64,000 bases of DNA from PFJX01 sp031426815 (GCA_031426815.1 JASJPG010000034.1:1-64000); one strand, 5' to 3'; positions 43,434-53,113 are shown, counted from the stretch's first letter. The notes: generated by a model from the letters alone, not told the origin. Translations and numbers: made by a program.

Positions 43434-44597
43434 ATGGCGCAATCTTCTATTCAGATCGGCATTGTTGCGGGCGAAGCATCCGGCGATTTGCTCGGCAGCC
43501 TGCTGATCGGGGCGCTAAAAGCGGAGCAACCGGACGTCGAGTTTTTCGGCATCGCCGGAGCAAAGATGCAAGCGCTCGGCGCGAAATCCCTGTTTCCGCT
43601 GGAAGCACTCTCGGTACGCGGCTATGTCGAGGCACTCGGCAGTCTGAGCAAGATCCTGGCGATCCGGCGCGCCCTGAAACGCCGTCTGCTTGCGATCAAG
43701 CCCAAGCTGTTCATCGGCGTCGATGCGCCCGATTTCAATCTCGCGCTGGAACGCATACTGAAGAAAGCCGGCATCCCCAGCGTACATTTTGTCAGCCCGT
43801 CAATCTGGGCCTGGCGTCCCAAGCGCATCAACAAGGTGCGGCGTTCGGTGTCACATGCACTGCTGATCTTCCCGTTCGAGGAAGAGCTCTATCGCAAGGC
43901 CGGCATTCCGGCGACCTATGTCGGTCATCCGTTGGCACACGCCCTGCCCGACCCCAGCCGCAAGAACGCGCGGGAACGTCTCGGCCTGCGTGCGGATGGC
44001 GAGTATGTCGTGCTGATGCCGGGCAGCCGTCCCGGCGAATTGAAGGCCTTGGCGCGTCTGTTCATCGATGCGGCGAAATGCCTGGCCACCAAACGCCCGC
44101 AAACGCGTTTTCTGATTCCGCTGGTCAATCGCGAAACGCGGCAGGCATTCGAACGCAGTCTGTACGAAGCGGATGCGCTCGATCTGCCCATACGCATTCT
44201 GTACGGCCATGCCCACGATGCCTTGCAGGCCGCCGATACCGCGCTGATCGCTTCCGGCACCGCTACGCTGGAAGCGCTGCTATTGGAGTGCCCGCACGTG
44301 ATCACCTACAAAGTGCCCTGGCTGACCTGGCAGATCATGCGTCGCCAAGCCTTGCTGCCGTGGATCGGCCTGCCCAACATTCTGGCCGGTGCAGACATCG
44401 TGCCGGAGATCATTCAGAATCAGGCGACTGCCGACGCACTGGCCCAAGCCCTGGACCATCTCTTGACCGATCACGAAGCCCGCGAACACCAAATCGAATC
44501 ATTCAGGCAGCAACGCACCCGCCTCAAGCGCAATACCCCCGCACTCATCGCCCATGCCTTGCGGCCATTCCTGAATGGCGACCAACATGCCATCTGA
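43434..44597 (+). CDS. lpxB: lipid A disaccharide synthase
   Basis: A 387-residue GT19 glycosyltransferase from ATG 43434. IGIVAGEASGDLLGSLLI at the N-terminus, FVSPSIWAWRPKRI in the middle and LMPGSRPGEL with ASGTATLEALLL in the C-terminal half are the family signatures. It joins UDP-diacyl-glucosamine and lipid X at the inner face of the inner membrane. The frame extends upstream into lpxA, but conserved sequence starts at this ATG. rnhB overlaps its end. Confidence 0.96.
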   Translation: MAQSSIQIGIVAGEASGDLLGSLLIGALKAEQPDVEFFGIAGAKMQALGAKSLFPLEALSVRGYVEALGSLSKILAIRRALKRRLLAIKPKLFIGVDAPDFNLALERILKKAGIPSVHFVSPSIWAWRPKRINKVRRSVSHALLIFPFEEELYRKAGIPATYVGHPLAHALPDPSRKNARERLGLRADGEYVVLMPGSRPGELKALARLFIDAAKCLATKRPQTRFLIPLVNRETRQAFERSLYEADALDLPIRILYGHAHDALQAADTALIASGTATLEALLLECPHVITYKVPWLTWQIMRRQALLPWIGLPNILAGADIVPEIIQNQATADALAQALDHLLTDHEAREHQIESFRQQRTRLKRNTPALIAHALRPFLNGDQHAI

Positions 44598-45186
44598 ATC
44601 GATGCTGATCTGCGGCGTCGACGAGGCCGGGCGTGGCCCGCTTGCCGGCTCGGTTTATGCCGCCGCAGTGATCCTCGACCCGGCACGTCCCATCCCCGGT
44701 CTGCGCGACTCGAAAAAGCTGTCCGAGCGCAACCGTGTTCGCCTTGCCGGCGAAATCCGGGCGCATGCCGTGGCCTGGTCGGTCGCCTATGCCACGGTAG
44801 AAGAGATCGAGCAGCTCAACATCCTGCACGCCAGCATGCTGGCCATGCAACGCGCGGTGCAGGGGCTGACTCCCGCCGCCGAATTTGCGCTGATCGACGG
44901 CAACCGCTGCCCGCAACTGCCGATTCCGGCACGCGCCATCGTCAGGGGCGACGACAGCGAAGCCTGCATCTCGGCGGCGTCCATCCTGGCCAAGACAGAA
45001 AGAGATCAAGAAATGCGACGGCTTGCCGATACCTACCCGATGTATGGATTCGAACGACATGCCGGTTACCCCACGGCGGCGCATCTGGCCGCTCTCGAAG
45101 CACACGGAGCCAGCCCGATTCATCGCAAGAGCTTTGGGCCGGTCCAAAGAATCCTGAACAAAATTTACGTAGATAGGAGAGCCTGA
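44575..45186 (+). CDS. rnhB: ribonuclease HII
   Basis: Up to 203 residues from ATG 44575; ATG 44587 and 44602 are also possible and none has a clear ribosome site, so coupling with lpxB (23-bp overlap) is probable. ICGVDEAGRGPLAGSV contains the first two acidic catalytic residues, with DSKKLSERNR and AASILAKTERD as further motifs. It removes RNA, including single ribonucleotides, from RNA/DNA hybrids. It ends the conserved lipid A cluster. Confidence 0.96.
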   Translation: MATNMPSESMLICGVDEAGRGPLAGSVYAAAVILDPARPIPGLRDSKKLSERNRVRLAGEIRAHAVAWSVAYATVEEIEQLNILHASMLAMQRAVQGLTPAAEFALIDGNRCPQLPIPARAIVRGDDSEACISAASILAKTERDQEMRRLADTYPMYGFERHAGYPTAAHLAALEAHGASPIHRKSFGPVQRILNKIYVDRRA

Positions 45187-45188
45187 CC

Positions 45189-46049
45189 ATGTTTGTACTG
45201 ATAGGCTGGGGCCTGGTATTGGGCAGCGTGTTCGGTGGCTATGCGCTGGCGGGCGGACACATTGCCGGACTCTGGCAACCCCTGGAAGTGCTGATGATCG
45301 CCGGTGCAGCGGGCGGCGCGTTCGTCGCCGGCAACAACATGCATGCCATCAAGCACACCTTGGGCGCGATGGGCGGCTGTTTCAAAGGCTCCAAGTTCAG
45401 CAAGACCTACTACATGGAACTGCTTGGCCTGTTGTTCGAACTTCTGGCCAAGGCGCGCAAGGATGGTCTGATGTCCCTGGAAGGCGATGTCGAAGAGCCC
45501 GAGAAGAGCGCGATCTTCGGCAAGTATCCGAACATCACCGCAGACCATCACCTGGTCGATTTCATGACCGATTACCTGCGCATGATGGTCGGCGGCAATC
45601 TGGGCGCGATGGAAATCGAAAACCTGATGGACAACGAACTGGAAACCCATCACCACGAAGAGATGCATCCTTCCCACGCCGTCTCGAAACTGGCGGATGG
45701 CACCCCGGCATTCGGTATCGTCGCGGCAGTGATGGGCGTGGTGCATACGATGGAATCACTGCATCTGCCGCCGACCGAGTTGGGCATCCTGATCGGCCAT
45801 GCGCTGGTCGGCACCTTCCTGGGTATCCTGATTTCCTACGGCTTCCTCGCCCCCCTCGTTTCGGTAATGGAAACCAAGGCAGCCGAGGCCGGCAAGGCCT
45901 ATCAAGTCGTGAAAGTGGTGCTGCTTGCCTCACTGAATGGCTTCGCGCCGCAAACCAGCGTCGAATTCGGTCGCAAGGTACTGTTCTCCACCGAACGGCC
46001 GTCCTTCCGCGAAATGGAAGAGGACATCAAGGCGCGTAAAGGCAAATAA
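45189..46049 (+). CDS. motA: flagellar stator protein MotA
   Basis: A 286-residue inner-membrane protein with four helices (about 2-22, 32-50, 170-190, 200-222). The cytoplasmic loop has the charged FELLAKARKDGLMSLEGDVE region that contacts FliG, and FGIVAAVMGVVHTM plus ALVGTFLGILISYGF carry the conserved prolines/glycines near the proton path. It starts only 2 bp after rnhB with its own AGGAGAG site. With MotB it forms the proton-driven stator. No other flagellar gene is in the window. Confidence 0.95.
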   Translation: MFVLIGWGLVLGSVFGGYALAGGHIAGLWQPLEVLMIAGAAGGAFVAGNNMHAIKHTLGAMGGCFKGSKFSKTYYMELLGLLFELLAKARKDGLMSLEGDVEEPEKSAIFGKYPNITADHHLVDFMTDYLRMMVGGNLGAMEIENLMDNELETHHHEEMHPSHAVSKLADGTPAFGIVAAVMGVVHTMESLHLPPTELGILIGHALVGTFLGILISYGFLAPLVSVMETKAAEAGKAYQVVKVVLLASLNGFAPQTSVEFGRKVLFSTERPSFREMEEDIKARKGK

Positions 46050-46084
46050 ACCGGTGACGGACCAGCGCTAGGCGGAGAGCAGAG

Positions 46085-47005
46085 ATGGCAGACGATTCCC
46101 AAAGACCCATAGTCATCAAGCGCATCAAGAAGGTGAGCGGCGGCGCGCACGGCGGCGCCTGGAAAATCGCCTACGCCGACTTCGTAACCGCGATGATGGC
46201 GTTCTTTCTGCTCATGTGGCTATTGGGTTCCACCTCCAAAGCCAAGCTGGAAGGCATCGCGCAATATTTCCAGACCCCGCTCAAGGTTGCGCTTGCGGGC
46301 GGCGAAGGTTCCGGCGATTCCTCCAGCATCGTCAAAGGCGGCGGCACCGATCTCACCCGCAGCGTCGGCCAGGTCAAACGCGGCGACGTTGAAAGCACCA
46401 GAGCCATCAACCTCGACGCCAGCCGGGCTAAGAAAGAACAAGAGGAAACCGTTCGCCTGAAAGACGTCAAGGACAAGCTGGACAAAGCCGTCGCCAGCAA
46501 TCCCAAGATGCAGCAGTTCAAGAAGCAGATGAAGATCGACATCACCAGCGAAGGCCTGCGCATCCAGATCATCGACGACAAGAACCGGCCGATGTTCGAC
46601 TCGGGCGGCGCCGTGATGAAGTCCTACACGCGCGACATCCTGCGTGAAATCGGCAAGACCCTGAACGAAGTGCCGAATCGCATCAGCCTGTCCGGCCATA
46701 CGGACGCGGTGCCCTATGTCGGCGGCGATGCCGGCTACAGCAACTGGGAACTCTCCGCCGATCGCGCCAATGCCTCAAGACGCGAACTGGTCGCCGGCGG
46801 TCTGGAAGACGGCAAGGTGCTGCGCGTGGTCGGCCTCGGATCGGCCATTCCGTTCGATAAGAACGACCCCAATTCACCGGTTAACCGGCGCATTTCCATC
46901 ATCGTCATGAACAAGAAAGCCGAGGACGCCATCACCAAGGAATCGCGTCAGATTGAGGCACAGACTGCTCAGGAGGTGGCGGAGAAACTGGATGTCAAGC
47001 ATTGA
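46085..47005 (+). CDS. motB: flagellar stator protein MotB
   Basis: A 306-residue protein. One N-terminal helix contains Asp32 in AYADFVTAMMAFFLLMWLL, at the same position as the proton-binding Asp of E. coli MotB. A plug/linker region follows, then an OmpA-like peptidoglycan-binding domain (about 150-270) with ISLSGHTDAVPYVGG and NWELSADRANASRREL. It lies 35 bp after motA. Confidence 0.95.
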   Translation: MADDSQRPIVIKRIKKVSGGAHGGAWKIAYADFVTAMMAFFLLMWLLGSTSKAKLEGIAQYFQTPLKVALAGGEGSGDSSSIVKGGGTDLTRSVGQVKRGDVESTRAINLDASRAKKEQEETVRLKDVKDKLDKAVASNPKMQQFKKQMKIDITSEGLRIQIIDDKNRPMFDSGGAVMKSYTRDILREIGKTLNEVPNRISLSGHTDAVPYVGGDAGYSNWELSADRANASRRELVAGGLEDGKVLRVVGLGSAIPFDKNDPNSPVNRRISIIVMNKKAEDAITKESRQIEAQTAQEVAEKLDVKH

Positions 47006-47852
47006 TGCCCAGCGGTCTGCCTCCGGTTTCGACGCGGTCGGAACCGGCCCGAAATTTTTTCGCATCCACTTCACGCCGCTGACGCGCTTGATTTCCCGCC
47101 TCCCCCCCGCCCTCGCCGCGCTGCTGGCACATTTGCCGGGCGTTGCATTGGCGGCGGCGCTGGCGGCATCGGGCAGCGATCTCCCGCTGCCGCTGCTCCT
47201 CCCGGTGGTTTCAGTCAGTGCCGCCTTGCTGGCCTGGCTTTGGCGGTTGCCGATCTGGTGGCGCTATATCAATCTGTTCTTCCTGCCGCTGGTCGGGCTC
47301 GCGCTCTACCTGCAGACAAATGGCCAAAGCATCGATCCGAACTGGTATCTCGCCGCGTTCGTTCTCCTCGCACTGACGTCGCTCGGCGCCGTTCGCAGCC
47401 GCGTTCCGCTTTATCTTTCCAGCCCGCGCGCAGCGGCGGAACTGGCACAACGTTTACCGCTGCACGGTCGCTTGATCGACCTTGGCTGCGGCCTCGGCGG
47501 CCCCTTGGCACGTATCGGCACACACCGCCACGATGCGCATCTGGCCGGCGTCGAAACCGCCCCGCTCAACTGGTTGATCGCAAAGCTTCGTTTGCTCGGG
47601 CGCGCCGATATCCGTCTGGGCAGTCTGTGGGATGCCGATCTGAGCACCTACGACATCGTCTACGCCTACCTGTCACCGGCGCCGATGGCGCGACTTTGGA
47701 AAAAAGCCCGCAACGAAATGAAACCAGGCAGCTTGTTCATCAGCAATACCTTTGCCATTCCCGATTCCGGCCAAACCGAACGAAGTGAAGCAGACGAAAT
47801 CGTCGAACTGGGCGATCTCTCCCATGCCCGTCTTCTGATCTGGAGGATGTGA
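46992..47852 (+). CDS. membrane-anchored SAM-dependent methyltransferase-like protein
   Basis: A 286-residue protein from ATG 46992, overlapping motB by 14 bp with GGAG upstream. The N-terminal half has about four hydrophobic segments (about 45-62, 64-85, 90-108, 115-130). The C-terminal half has LIDLGCGLGGPLARIG (SAM-binding motif I) and a later DIVYAYLSP region, a class I methyltransferase fold. The substrate is unknown. Tight coupling with motB and the HDOD gene suggests a shared transcript. A link with motility is inferred only from position. Confidence 0.75.
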   Translation: MSSIDAQRSASGFDAVGTGPKFFRIHFTPLTRLISRLPPALAALLAHLPGVALAAALAASGSDLPLPLLLPVVSVSAALLAWLWRLPIWWRYINLFFLPLVGLALYLQTNGQSIDPNWYLAAFVLLALTSLGAVRSRVPLYLSSPRAAAELAQRLPLHGRLIDLGCGLGGPLARIGTHRHDAHLAGVETAPLNWLIAKLRLLGRADIRLGSLWDADLSTYDIVYAYLSPAPMARLWKKARNEMKPGSLFISNTFAIPDSGQTERSEADEIVELGDLSHARLLIWRM

Positions 47853-49411
47853 TGACCGATAGCCTGGAACGGCTGCAACCCGGAGAACTGCCGATCTTTC
47901 GTCGCACCCATGCGATGCTGGCGGCATTTGGCATCCGCCGCGAACAGATCACCGCACGCGAAGTCGCCGCGGAAATCCTGGCAGATCCGCTCGCCACGCT
48001 ATACACGCTGCACAGCATCAACAAGCGGGTCAGCGAACGCTCCGGCACCGAGGTCAACACGGTGGAACACACCCTGATGATGCAAGGCATCGGCGCCTTC
48101 CTCGATGCCGCGCGGCGCTTGCCCATCCTGGAAAACACTCCGGCTGGCCGTGATGAGCGTACTTTGGCCGCGCTGCAGGGCCTGGCCAGACGCGCCCAGC
48201 ATGCCGCCTGGCAAGCGCGCGATTTCGCCGTTCTGCATAGCGACATCCGCGCCGAGGAAGTCCAGGTCGCCGCCCTCCTCGCCTTCACGCCCGAAATGCT
48301 GCTCTGGTTGCGCACTCCGGATCTGGCCGTTCGCCTGCGCCGACAGCGCCGCCGCGTTTCAGCCGTCGAAGCGGAAACCGCCGTGCTGGGCGACACCCTG
48401 CCGCGGATTCGGCTGAAATTGCTGGAAGACTGGAACATTCCGCCGCTCACGCTCGATCTGCTCGCTCCGCAGAATGCCGAACGTGCCCGCCAAACGATCC
48501 TCGCCGCCTGTCTCGATATCGCCCAGCGCAGCGATCGTGGTTGGTGGGACGAGCAATTGATGGAGTCGTATATCGCGTTGGCCAGCGTCGAAAACACCGC
48601 GCTGGAAACCATCATCGCCACGGTGCATGCCAACGCCGCCCGCGTCGCGCGCAACTGCGACTGGCTGGATGCGCCGCCGGCCGCCACATGGGGCCCGATG
48701 ATCCCGGGCGAATGGCCGCCGGAAGAAGATGACGAAGAAGAAACGGCCCAGGCCGCGCAACCCGTCGCAGCGTCGGTTCAAGCTGAGCCGACGGCGCGAC
48801 CGTCTCGCCCCGCCGAACCCGTTCAATCTGCGCCACCGGCGCCGCCTCCCCGCCCTGCGCCGGTGGAGGAACCCGAGCACAACATCTGCCCGATGCCGGA
48901 CAAACATGTGTTCCGTGAAGCCTTGAATGGCATCGAAGGCCACCTCGACGGCACCCTGACCCTCAACCAGATGTCCGCCGTCATCCTGAAGGGATTGCAC
49001 ACCGGCCTCGGCCTCTCGCGCATCATTTTCGCCATGGTGACACCGGATGGCCTGCGCGTGAAATCGCGCTTCACGCTTGGCATTTCCGCCGAAGACCCGC
49101 TCCGTCACTTCGAATTCGAACTCGCCAACAAAGACCTGTTCTGCCAATTGATGGGCAAGATGCAAGGTGTCTGGCTGAACGAAGGCAACCGCCAGAAACT
49201 CTGGCCGATGATCCATCCAAAACTGCAAGCCATGCTGGGCGAGGGCGATTTCTACACGATGAGCCTGTACAACGGCAGCAAGCCGATGGGCCTGATCTAC
49301 GCCGATCGCGGCAAAGGCGAGTGCGGACTCGACCCGCTCACCTACACCGATTTCAAGATGCTCTGCCTGCAGGCGGCACGCGGACTCGGCAAGATCAAGG
49401 CACCGGTCTGA
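47852..49411 (+). CDS. HDOD-domain signalling protein with a C-terminal GAF-like domain
   Basis: A 519-residue cytoplasmic protein. ATG 47852 shares one base with the previous stop (TGATG), with TGGAGG just before. Residues about 10-250 form an HDOD domain (REVAAEILADPLATLYTLHS, VEHTLMMQGIGAFLDAARRL), an HD-like fold without metal-binding His-Asp. A Pro/Ala/Glu-rich linker (about 285-350) joins a C-terminal domain (about 350-515) with LGLSRIIFAMVTPDGLRVKS and a MSLYNGSKPMGLIYADR strand, typical of GAF-like sensors. HDOD proteins act in c-di-GMP, motility and stress signalling. Confidence 0.8.
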   Translation: MTDSLERLQPGELPIFRRTHAMLAAFGIRREQITAREVAAEILADPLATLYTLHSINKRVSERSGTEVNTVEHTLMMQGIGAFLDAARRLPILENTPAGRDERTLAALQGLARRAQHAAWQARDFAVLHSDIRAEEVQVAALLAFTPEMLLWLRTPDLAVRLRRQRRRVSAVEAETAVLGDTLPRIRLKLLEDWNIPPLTLDLLAPQNAERARQTILAACLDIAQRSDRGWWDEQLMESYIALASVENTALETIIATVHANAARVARNCDWLDAPPAATWGPMIPGEWPPEEDDEEETAQAAQPVAASVQAEPTARPSRPAEPVQSAPPAPPPRPAPVEEPEHNICPMPDKHVFREALNGIEGHLDGTLTLNQMSAVILKGLHTGLGLSRIIFAMVTPDGLRVKSRFTLGISAEDPLRHFEFELANKDLFCQLMGKMQGVWLNEGNRQKLWPMIHPKLQAMLGEGDFYTMSLYNGSKPMGLIYADRGKGECGLDPLTYTDFKMLCLQAARGLGKIKAPV

Positions 49412-49460
49412 GGGATCTGGCCGGGATTTATGCCGCATAGAACCCGGCGTTGGTATCTTT

Positions 49461-49562
49461 GTGAATAGAAGAGACGACAAGTTCCGGGTGTTGGACGACC
49501 AGCGTTTTGAACCTGATTTCGACCGCATGGTGAAGCAGTTGCCGGCGAAGAAACGCAAATAA
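49461..49562 (+). CDS. very short ORF, possibly the remnant of a longer gene
   Basis: GTG 49461 to TAA 49560-49562, 33 residues: MNRRDDKFRVLDDQRFEPDF then DRMVKQLPAKKRK. The charged, protein-like composition (DDQRFEPDFDRMV) looks coding and could be the end of a larger gene that was lost, but there is no ribosome site and no family is recognised. It sits in the gap between the HDOD gene and the convergent smc gene. Confidence 0.25.
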   Translation: MNRRDDKFRVLDDQRFEPDFDRMVKQLPAKKRK

Positions 49563-49573
49563 TGCGTCCGTCC

Positions 49574-52500
49574 TCACACCGCCATCCGCACCGCGTCCTC
49601 CACATCCACTGCCACCGGCCTGGATACGCCGGGTTCCGGCATGGTGACGCCGACCAGGTTGTGCGCCATTTCCATGGTGATGCGGTTGTGGGTGATGAAC
49701 AGGAACTGCGTTTCGGCCGACATCTTGGTCACCAGCGCGCAATAACGTTCGGTGTTGCTGTCGTCCAGAGGCGCGTCAACTTCGTCGAGCAGGCAGAACG
49801 GCGCAGGGTTCAGGCGGAAGAAGGCGAAGACCAGCGATAGAGCGGTCAACGCCTTTTCGCCGCCGGAGAGCAGATGGATCGAGCTGTTTTTCTTGCCCGG
49901 CGGCTGCGCCAACACGGTGAGGCCGGCATCGAGAATTTCCTCGCCGGTCAATGTCAACTGCGCCTCGCCGCCGCCGAATAATTCGGTGAACAGGGTTTTG
50001 AATTCGCGACTGACGCGGTCAAACGTGTCTTTCAGCCGGGTGCGGGTTTCCGCATCGATGCGACGGATGGCTTCCTCCAGCGTCGCGGCGGCGGTTTCCA
50101 GATCGAGCGATTGATCGTCCAGATATTGCTTGCGCTCCTGCGCGGCCTTGAGTTCCTCCAGCGCGGCCATGTTGACCGGGCCGAGCGCGCCGATTTCCGC
50201 TTCCAGGCGGGTCAGTTCCGCCTTCAACCAGGCATCGCTGCGCCCGCTCAGGCCGGCTGCTTGCGCGCGCGTCGCCAGATCGGCTTCGTCGACCGTTTCC
50301 AGCTCCTCGGCGAAGCGCGCCTCGTTGAACTGCGCTTCCTGCAATTTCAGTTCGAACGCCACGGCGCGTTCCTTGAGCGGCTCCAGCGCGCGTTCGCAGG
50401 TCAGGCGCGCGGTATCGAGATCGCGCAGGGCGGCATTGGCGCCTTCCAGCGCCTCGCGCACGGCGGTCAGTTCCGCTTCGGCGATGCGGCGTTGCTCCAG
50501 CGCCGCATCCAGTGCAGCGAGCGCGGGGGTTTCCTGCGCCTGGTCGAGTTCGTTGTGCAAGCGTGCAAGGGTCTCGGCCAGATCGGCCAGCGTGGCTTGC
50601 GCACGTTGGCCACGTCCGGCCAGATCCTGCAGACGAGATGCCAGCGAGCGCGCCTGGAAGACCGCTTCCTGCGCCTCGCGCTCGACCCGGCGATGCAGAT
50701 CGCGCAGTGTCTGCAATTTCAGGTCGGCCTCGCGCCGCGCTTCACGTGCCTCGTCGAAGCGCTCGCGGGCGAAATCGATTTCCAGCAGCGCCTCGCGGTG
50801 GCGCTCACTGGCATTGTTCCAGGCTTCTTCCTCGACCGTGAGATGCGCGTAAATTTCATTCAACTCACGCTCGATCTGCGCGCGCCGGTCGGCCACCCGG
50901 CGCGCGGCTTCCTGCACACGGACCAGGCTGACCTGCAATTGGTGGATTTGCGCTTGCGCCTGACTGAGCTGGCTTTGCAACGCCTCGCCTTGGCGGCGCG
51001 CGGTTTGCTGCGCGGCTTCGGCCTGGGTCACTTCCTCACTAATTTCTTCGACGCTGGCCTGGGCCAGATCGGCTTCGCCGCGCAGGCGTTCAATCTCCCG
51101 CGCCCGCGCGAGCAAGCCATGATGGCCTTTTTCCGGGGCATTGAAGATCAGGCTGTCGCAGCCGACGCGGTGGCCGTCGCGGGTGGCGATGAAGCCGCCG
51201 GGTGGCAGTTGCGCGCGGCCTTGCAGGGCGTGCTGCAGCGTGTCGGTGGCGTAGGCCAGGGCGAGGCGGTCCGCCAGAAAACGGGCGACCAGCGGGTTGT
51301 CGGTGTGGATCAGATCGGCCAGCGGACGCAGAGCGTCGCTGCCCCTCACCCCGGCCCTCTCCCCCCCGGGGAGAGGGTTAGGGTGAGGGGCAGTGGCAGG
51401 CAACAACAACTCGAAGCGCGCCTCCGGTGGCGTTTCGGTCCATTCAGCCCGCGCCTCGACCGCCAGCGCCGCCATCGCCTCGCCCAGCGCCGCCTCCACC
51501 GCGGTTTCCCAGCCGTCCTCGACGCGAATTTCCTGCCATAGACGCGCCTCCGATTCGAGGCCGAAGCGGGCCAGCCAGGCCGCGCCCTGGCTTTCCGACT
51601 TCTGCACGCCGGCTTGCAACTTGCTCAGCGCGGCGGTTTCCGCTTCCAGGCGATGCAATTCGCGCCAGGCGTTGTCCAGCGCCTGGCGTGCCTGGCGCAG
51701 GCGCGCCTCCTGTTGCGGCCATTCGGCGCGCGCGGATTCCAGATATTCGGCCAGGCGTTCGGCGCGTTCCTGTTCGGTTTCCAGCGCAATCTGCTGCTGT
51801 TCCAGCGCGGCCTCGTCGCTTTCGCTCAGGCGCTCCTGCTCCTGCAGCAGACGCAGTTCGCGCGCCTTCAGTTGTTCGATGGACTTTTCGGCATGGGCGC
51901 GGTTGGCGTCTTCCAGTTGCGCATTCTGTTCATGCTGGCTCATCTCGCGCTGCTGCGCCGCCACCGCGGCTTGCGCGTCGCGCATCGCGGTTTCGGCATC
52001 CGGCAACGCTTCGCCGGCCTGGGCGGCGCGTTCGGCGAGGACTTCCGCCTGTTCCTCGGCGCGCTCCAGTTCGATCTGGCTCTGCTCGCCGGCCATCTGG
52101 GCGGCCTGCTGTTCGGCCAGGGTCTGCGCCTGGCGCTCCTGATTCAGCCGCGTCTCGCCCGCCAGGCGCTCGCGGGTGGCGTGCAGATGGCGCAACTCCT
52201 GCTCGACGCGCGCCACTTCGCCACTTTCGGCATAGAAGCGCGCCTGCGCCTGATTCAGGTTTTCCGTGGCGTCGAACTGGGCCAGGCGCTGGCTTTCCAG
52301 TTCGGATTCCAGCCGGCGCAATTCGGCGGTCTTGGCTTCGATATCGGTGCGCGCCGCTTCCATCTGGCGCGCCAGCTCGGCTTGGCGGGCTTGCGCTTCG
52401 CGTTTGCGGGTCAGCGCCAGCACCTGCGTTTTCAGCGTGCGTTCCTCGTCCAGCATGAAGAAACGCCGCGCCACTTCGGCCTGCACGCCGAGCTTTTCCA

Positions 52501-53113
52501 GTTGGCGGCCGAGTTCTTCGCGGATATCGGATACCCGTTCCAGGTTTTCGCGTGTGTCGCGCAAGCGGCTTTCGGTTTCCTTGCGGCGTTCCTTGTACTT
52601 GGAGACACCCGCCGCTTCTTCCAGGAAGCCGCGCAGTTCCTCCGGCTTCGCTTCGATGATGCGCGAAATCATGCCCTGCTCGATGATCGCGTAGGCGTCG
52701 CCGCCGAGGCCGGTGCCAAGGAACAGATCGGCCATGTCGCGCTTGCGGACCTGGACGTTGTTGATGTGATAGCTGGAATCGCCGGCGCGGGTCAGCACGC
52801 GCTTGACCGCGATTTCGGCATATTGCGACCACTGCCCGGCCGCCTTGCCGTCGCTGTTGTCGAACAGCAGTTCCACCGACGCTCGCGACGCCGGCTTGCG
52901 GCCGGTGGAGCCGTTGAAGATCACGTCCTGCATGCTGGCGCCGCGCAGTTCGCGCGCCTTCGATTCGCCCAATACCCAGCGCACCGCATCGATCACATTC
53001 GATTTGCCGCAGCCGTTGGGGCCGACGATGCCGGTGAGCTGCGCGCTGGCCGGCAGGGTGACCGGATCGACAAACGATTTGAAACCGGCGATGTGAATGT
53101 GTTTGAGGCGCAA
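49574..53113 (-). CDS. smc: chromosome segregation ATPase SMC
   Basis: A 1179-residue protein. Walker A GPNGCGKSN lies at 32-40, signature LSGGEKALTALSL and Walker B PFCLLDEVDAPLDD near the C-terminus, with two long coiled coils (about 170-500 and 660-1010) around a hinge (about 510-650, KGHHGLL after it). SMC dimers close on DNA with ScpA/ScpB to organise the chromosome. The hinge contains a palindromic repeat in frame (see the repeat at 51342-51390). It is divergent from queF. Confidence 0.97.
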   Translation of the reverse strand: MRLKHIHIAGFKSFVDPVTLPASAQLTGIVGPNGCGKSNVIDAVRWVLGESKARELRGASMQDVIFNGSTGRKPASRASVELLFDNSDGKAAGQWSQYAEIAVKRVLTRAGDSSYHINNVQVRKRDMADLFLGTGLGGDAYAIIEQGMISRIIEAKPEELRGFLEEAAGVSKYKERRKETESRLRDTRENLERVSDIREELGRQLEKLGVQAEVARRFFMLDEERTLKTQVLALTRKREAQARQAELARQMEAARTDIEAKTAELRRLESELESQRLAQFDATENLNQAQARFYAESGEVARVEQELRHLHATRERLAGETRLNQERQAQTLAEQQAAQMAGEQSQIELERAEEQAEVLAERAAQAGEALPDAETAMRDAQAAVAAQQREMSQHEQNAQLEDANRAHAEKSIEQLKARELRLLQEQERLSESDEAALEQQQIALETEQERAERLAEYLESARAEWPQQEARLRQARQALDNAWRELHRLEAETAALSKLQAGVQKSESQGAAWLARFGLESEARLWQEIRVEDGWETAVEAALGEAMAALAVEARAEWTETPPEARFELLLPATAPHPNPLPGGERAGVRGSDALRPLADLIHTDNPLVARFLADRLALAYATDTLQHALQGRAQLPPGGFIATRDGHRVGCDSLIFNAPEKGHHGLLARAREIERLRGEADLAQASVEEISEEVTQAEAAQQTARRQGEALQSQLSQAQAQIHQLQVSLVRVQEAARRVADRRAQIERELNEIYAHLTVEEEAWNNASERHREALLEIDFARERFDEAREARREADLKLQTLRDLHRRVEREAQEAVFQARSLASRLQDLAGRGQRAQATLADLAETLARLHNELDQAQETPALAALDAALEQRRIAEAELTAVREALEGANAALRDLDTARLTCERALEPLKERAVAFELKLQEAQFNEARFAEELETVDEADLATRAQAAGLSGRSDAWLKAELTRLEAEIGALGPVNMAALEELKAAQERKQYLDDQSLDLETAAATLEEAIRRIDAETRTRLKDTFDRVSREFKTLFTELFGGGEAQLTLTGEEILDAGLTVLAQPPGKKNSSIHLLSGGEKALTALSLVFAFFRLNPAPFCLLDEVDAPLDDSNTERYCALVTKMSAETQFLFITHNRITMEMAHNLVGVTMPEPGVSRPVAVDVEDAVRMAV
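51342..51390. repeat. CCCCTCACCC palindromic repeat inside smc
   Basis: CCCCTCACCCCGGCCCTCTC and, inverted, GAGAGGGTTAGGGTGAGGGG around a CCCCCGGGG centre. In the smc frame it encodes PHPNPLPGGERAGVRG, a peptide recognisable as the translation of a widespread proteobacterial intergenic repeat. It adds about 16 residues near residue 580, in the hinge. Confidence 0.85.
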
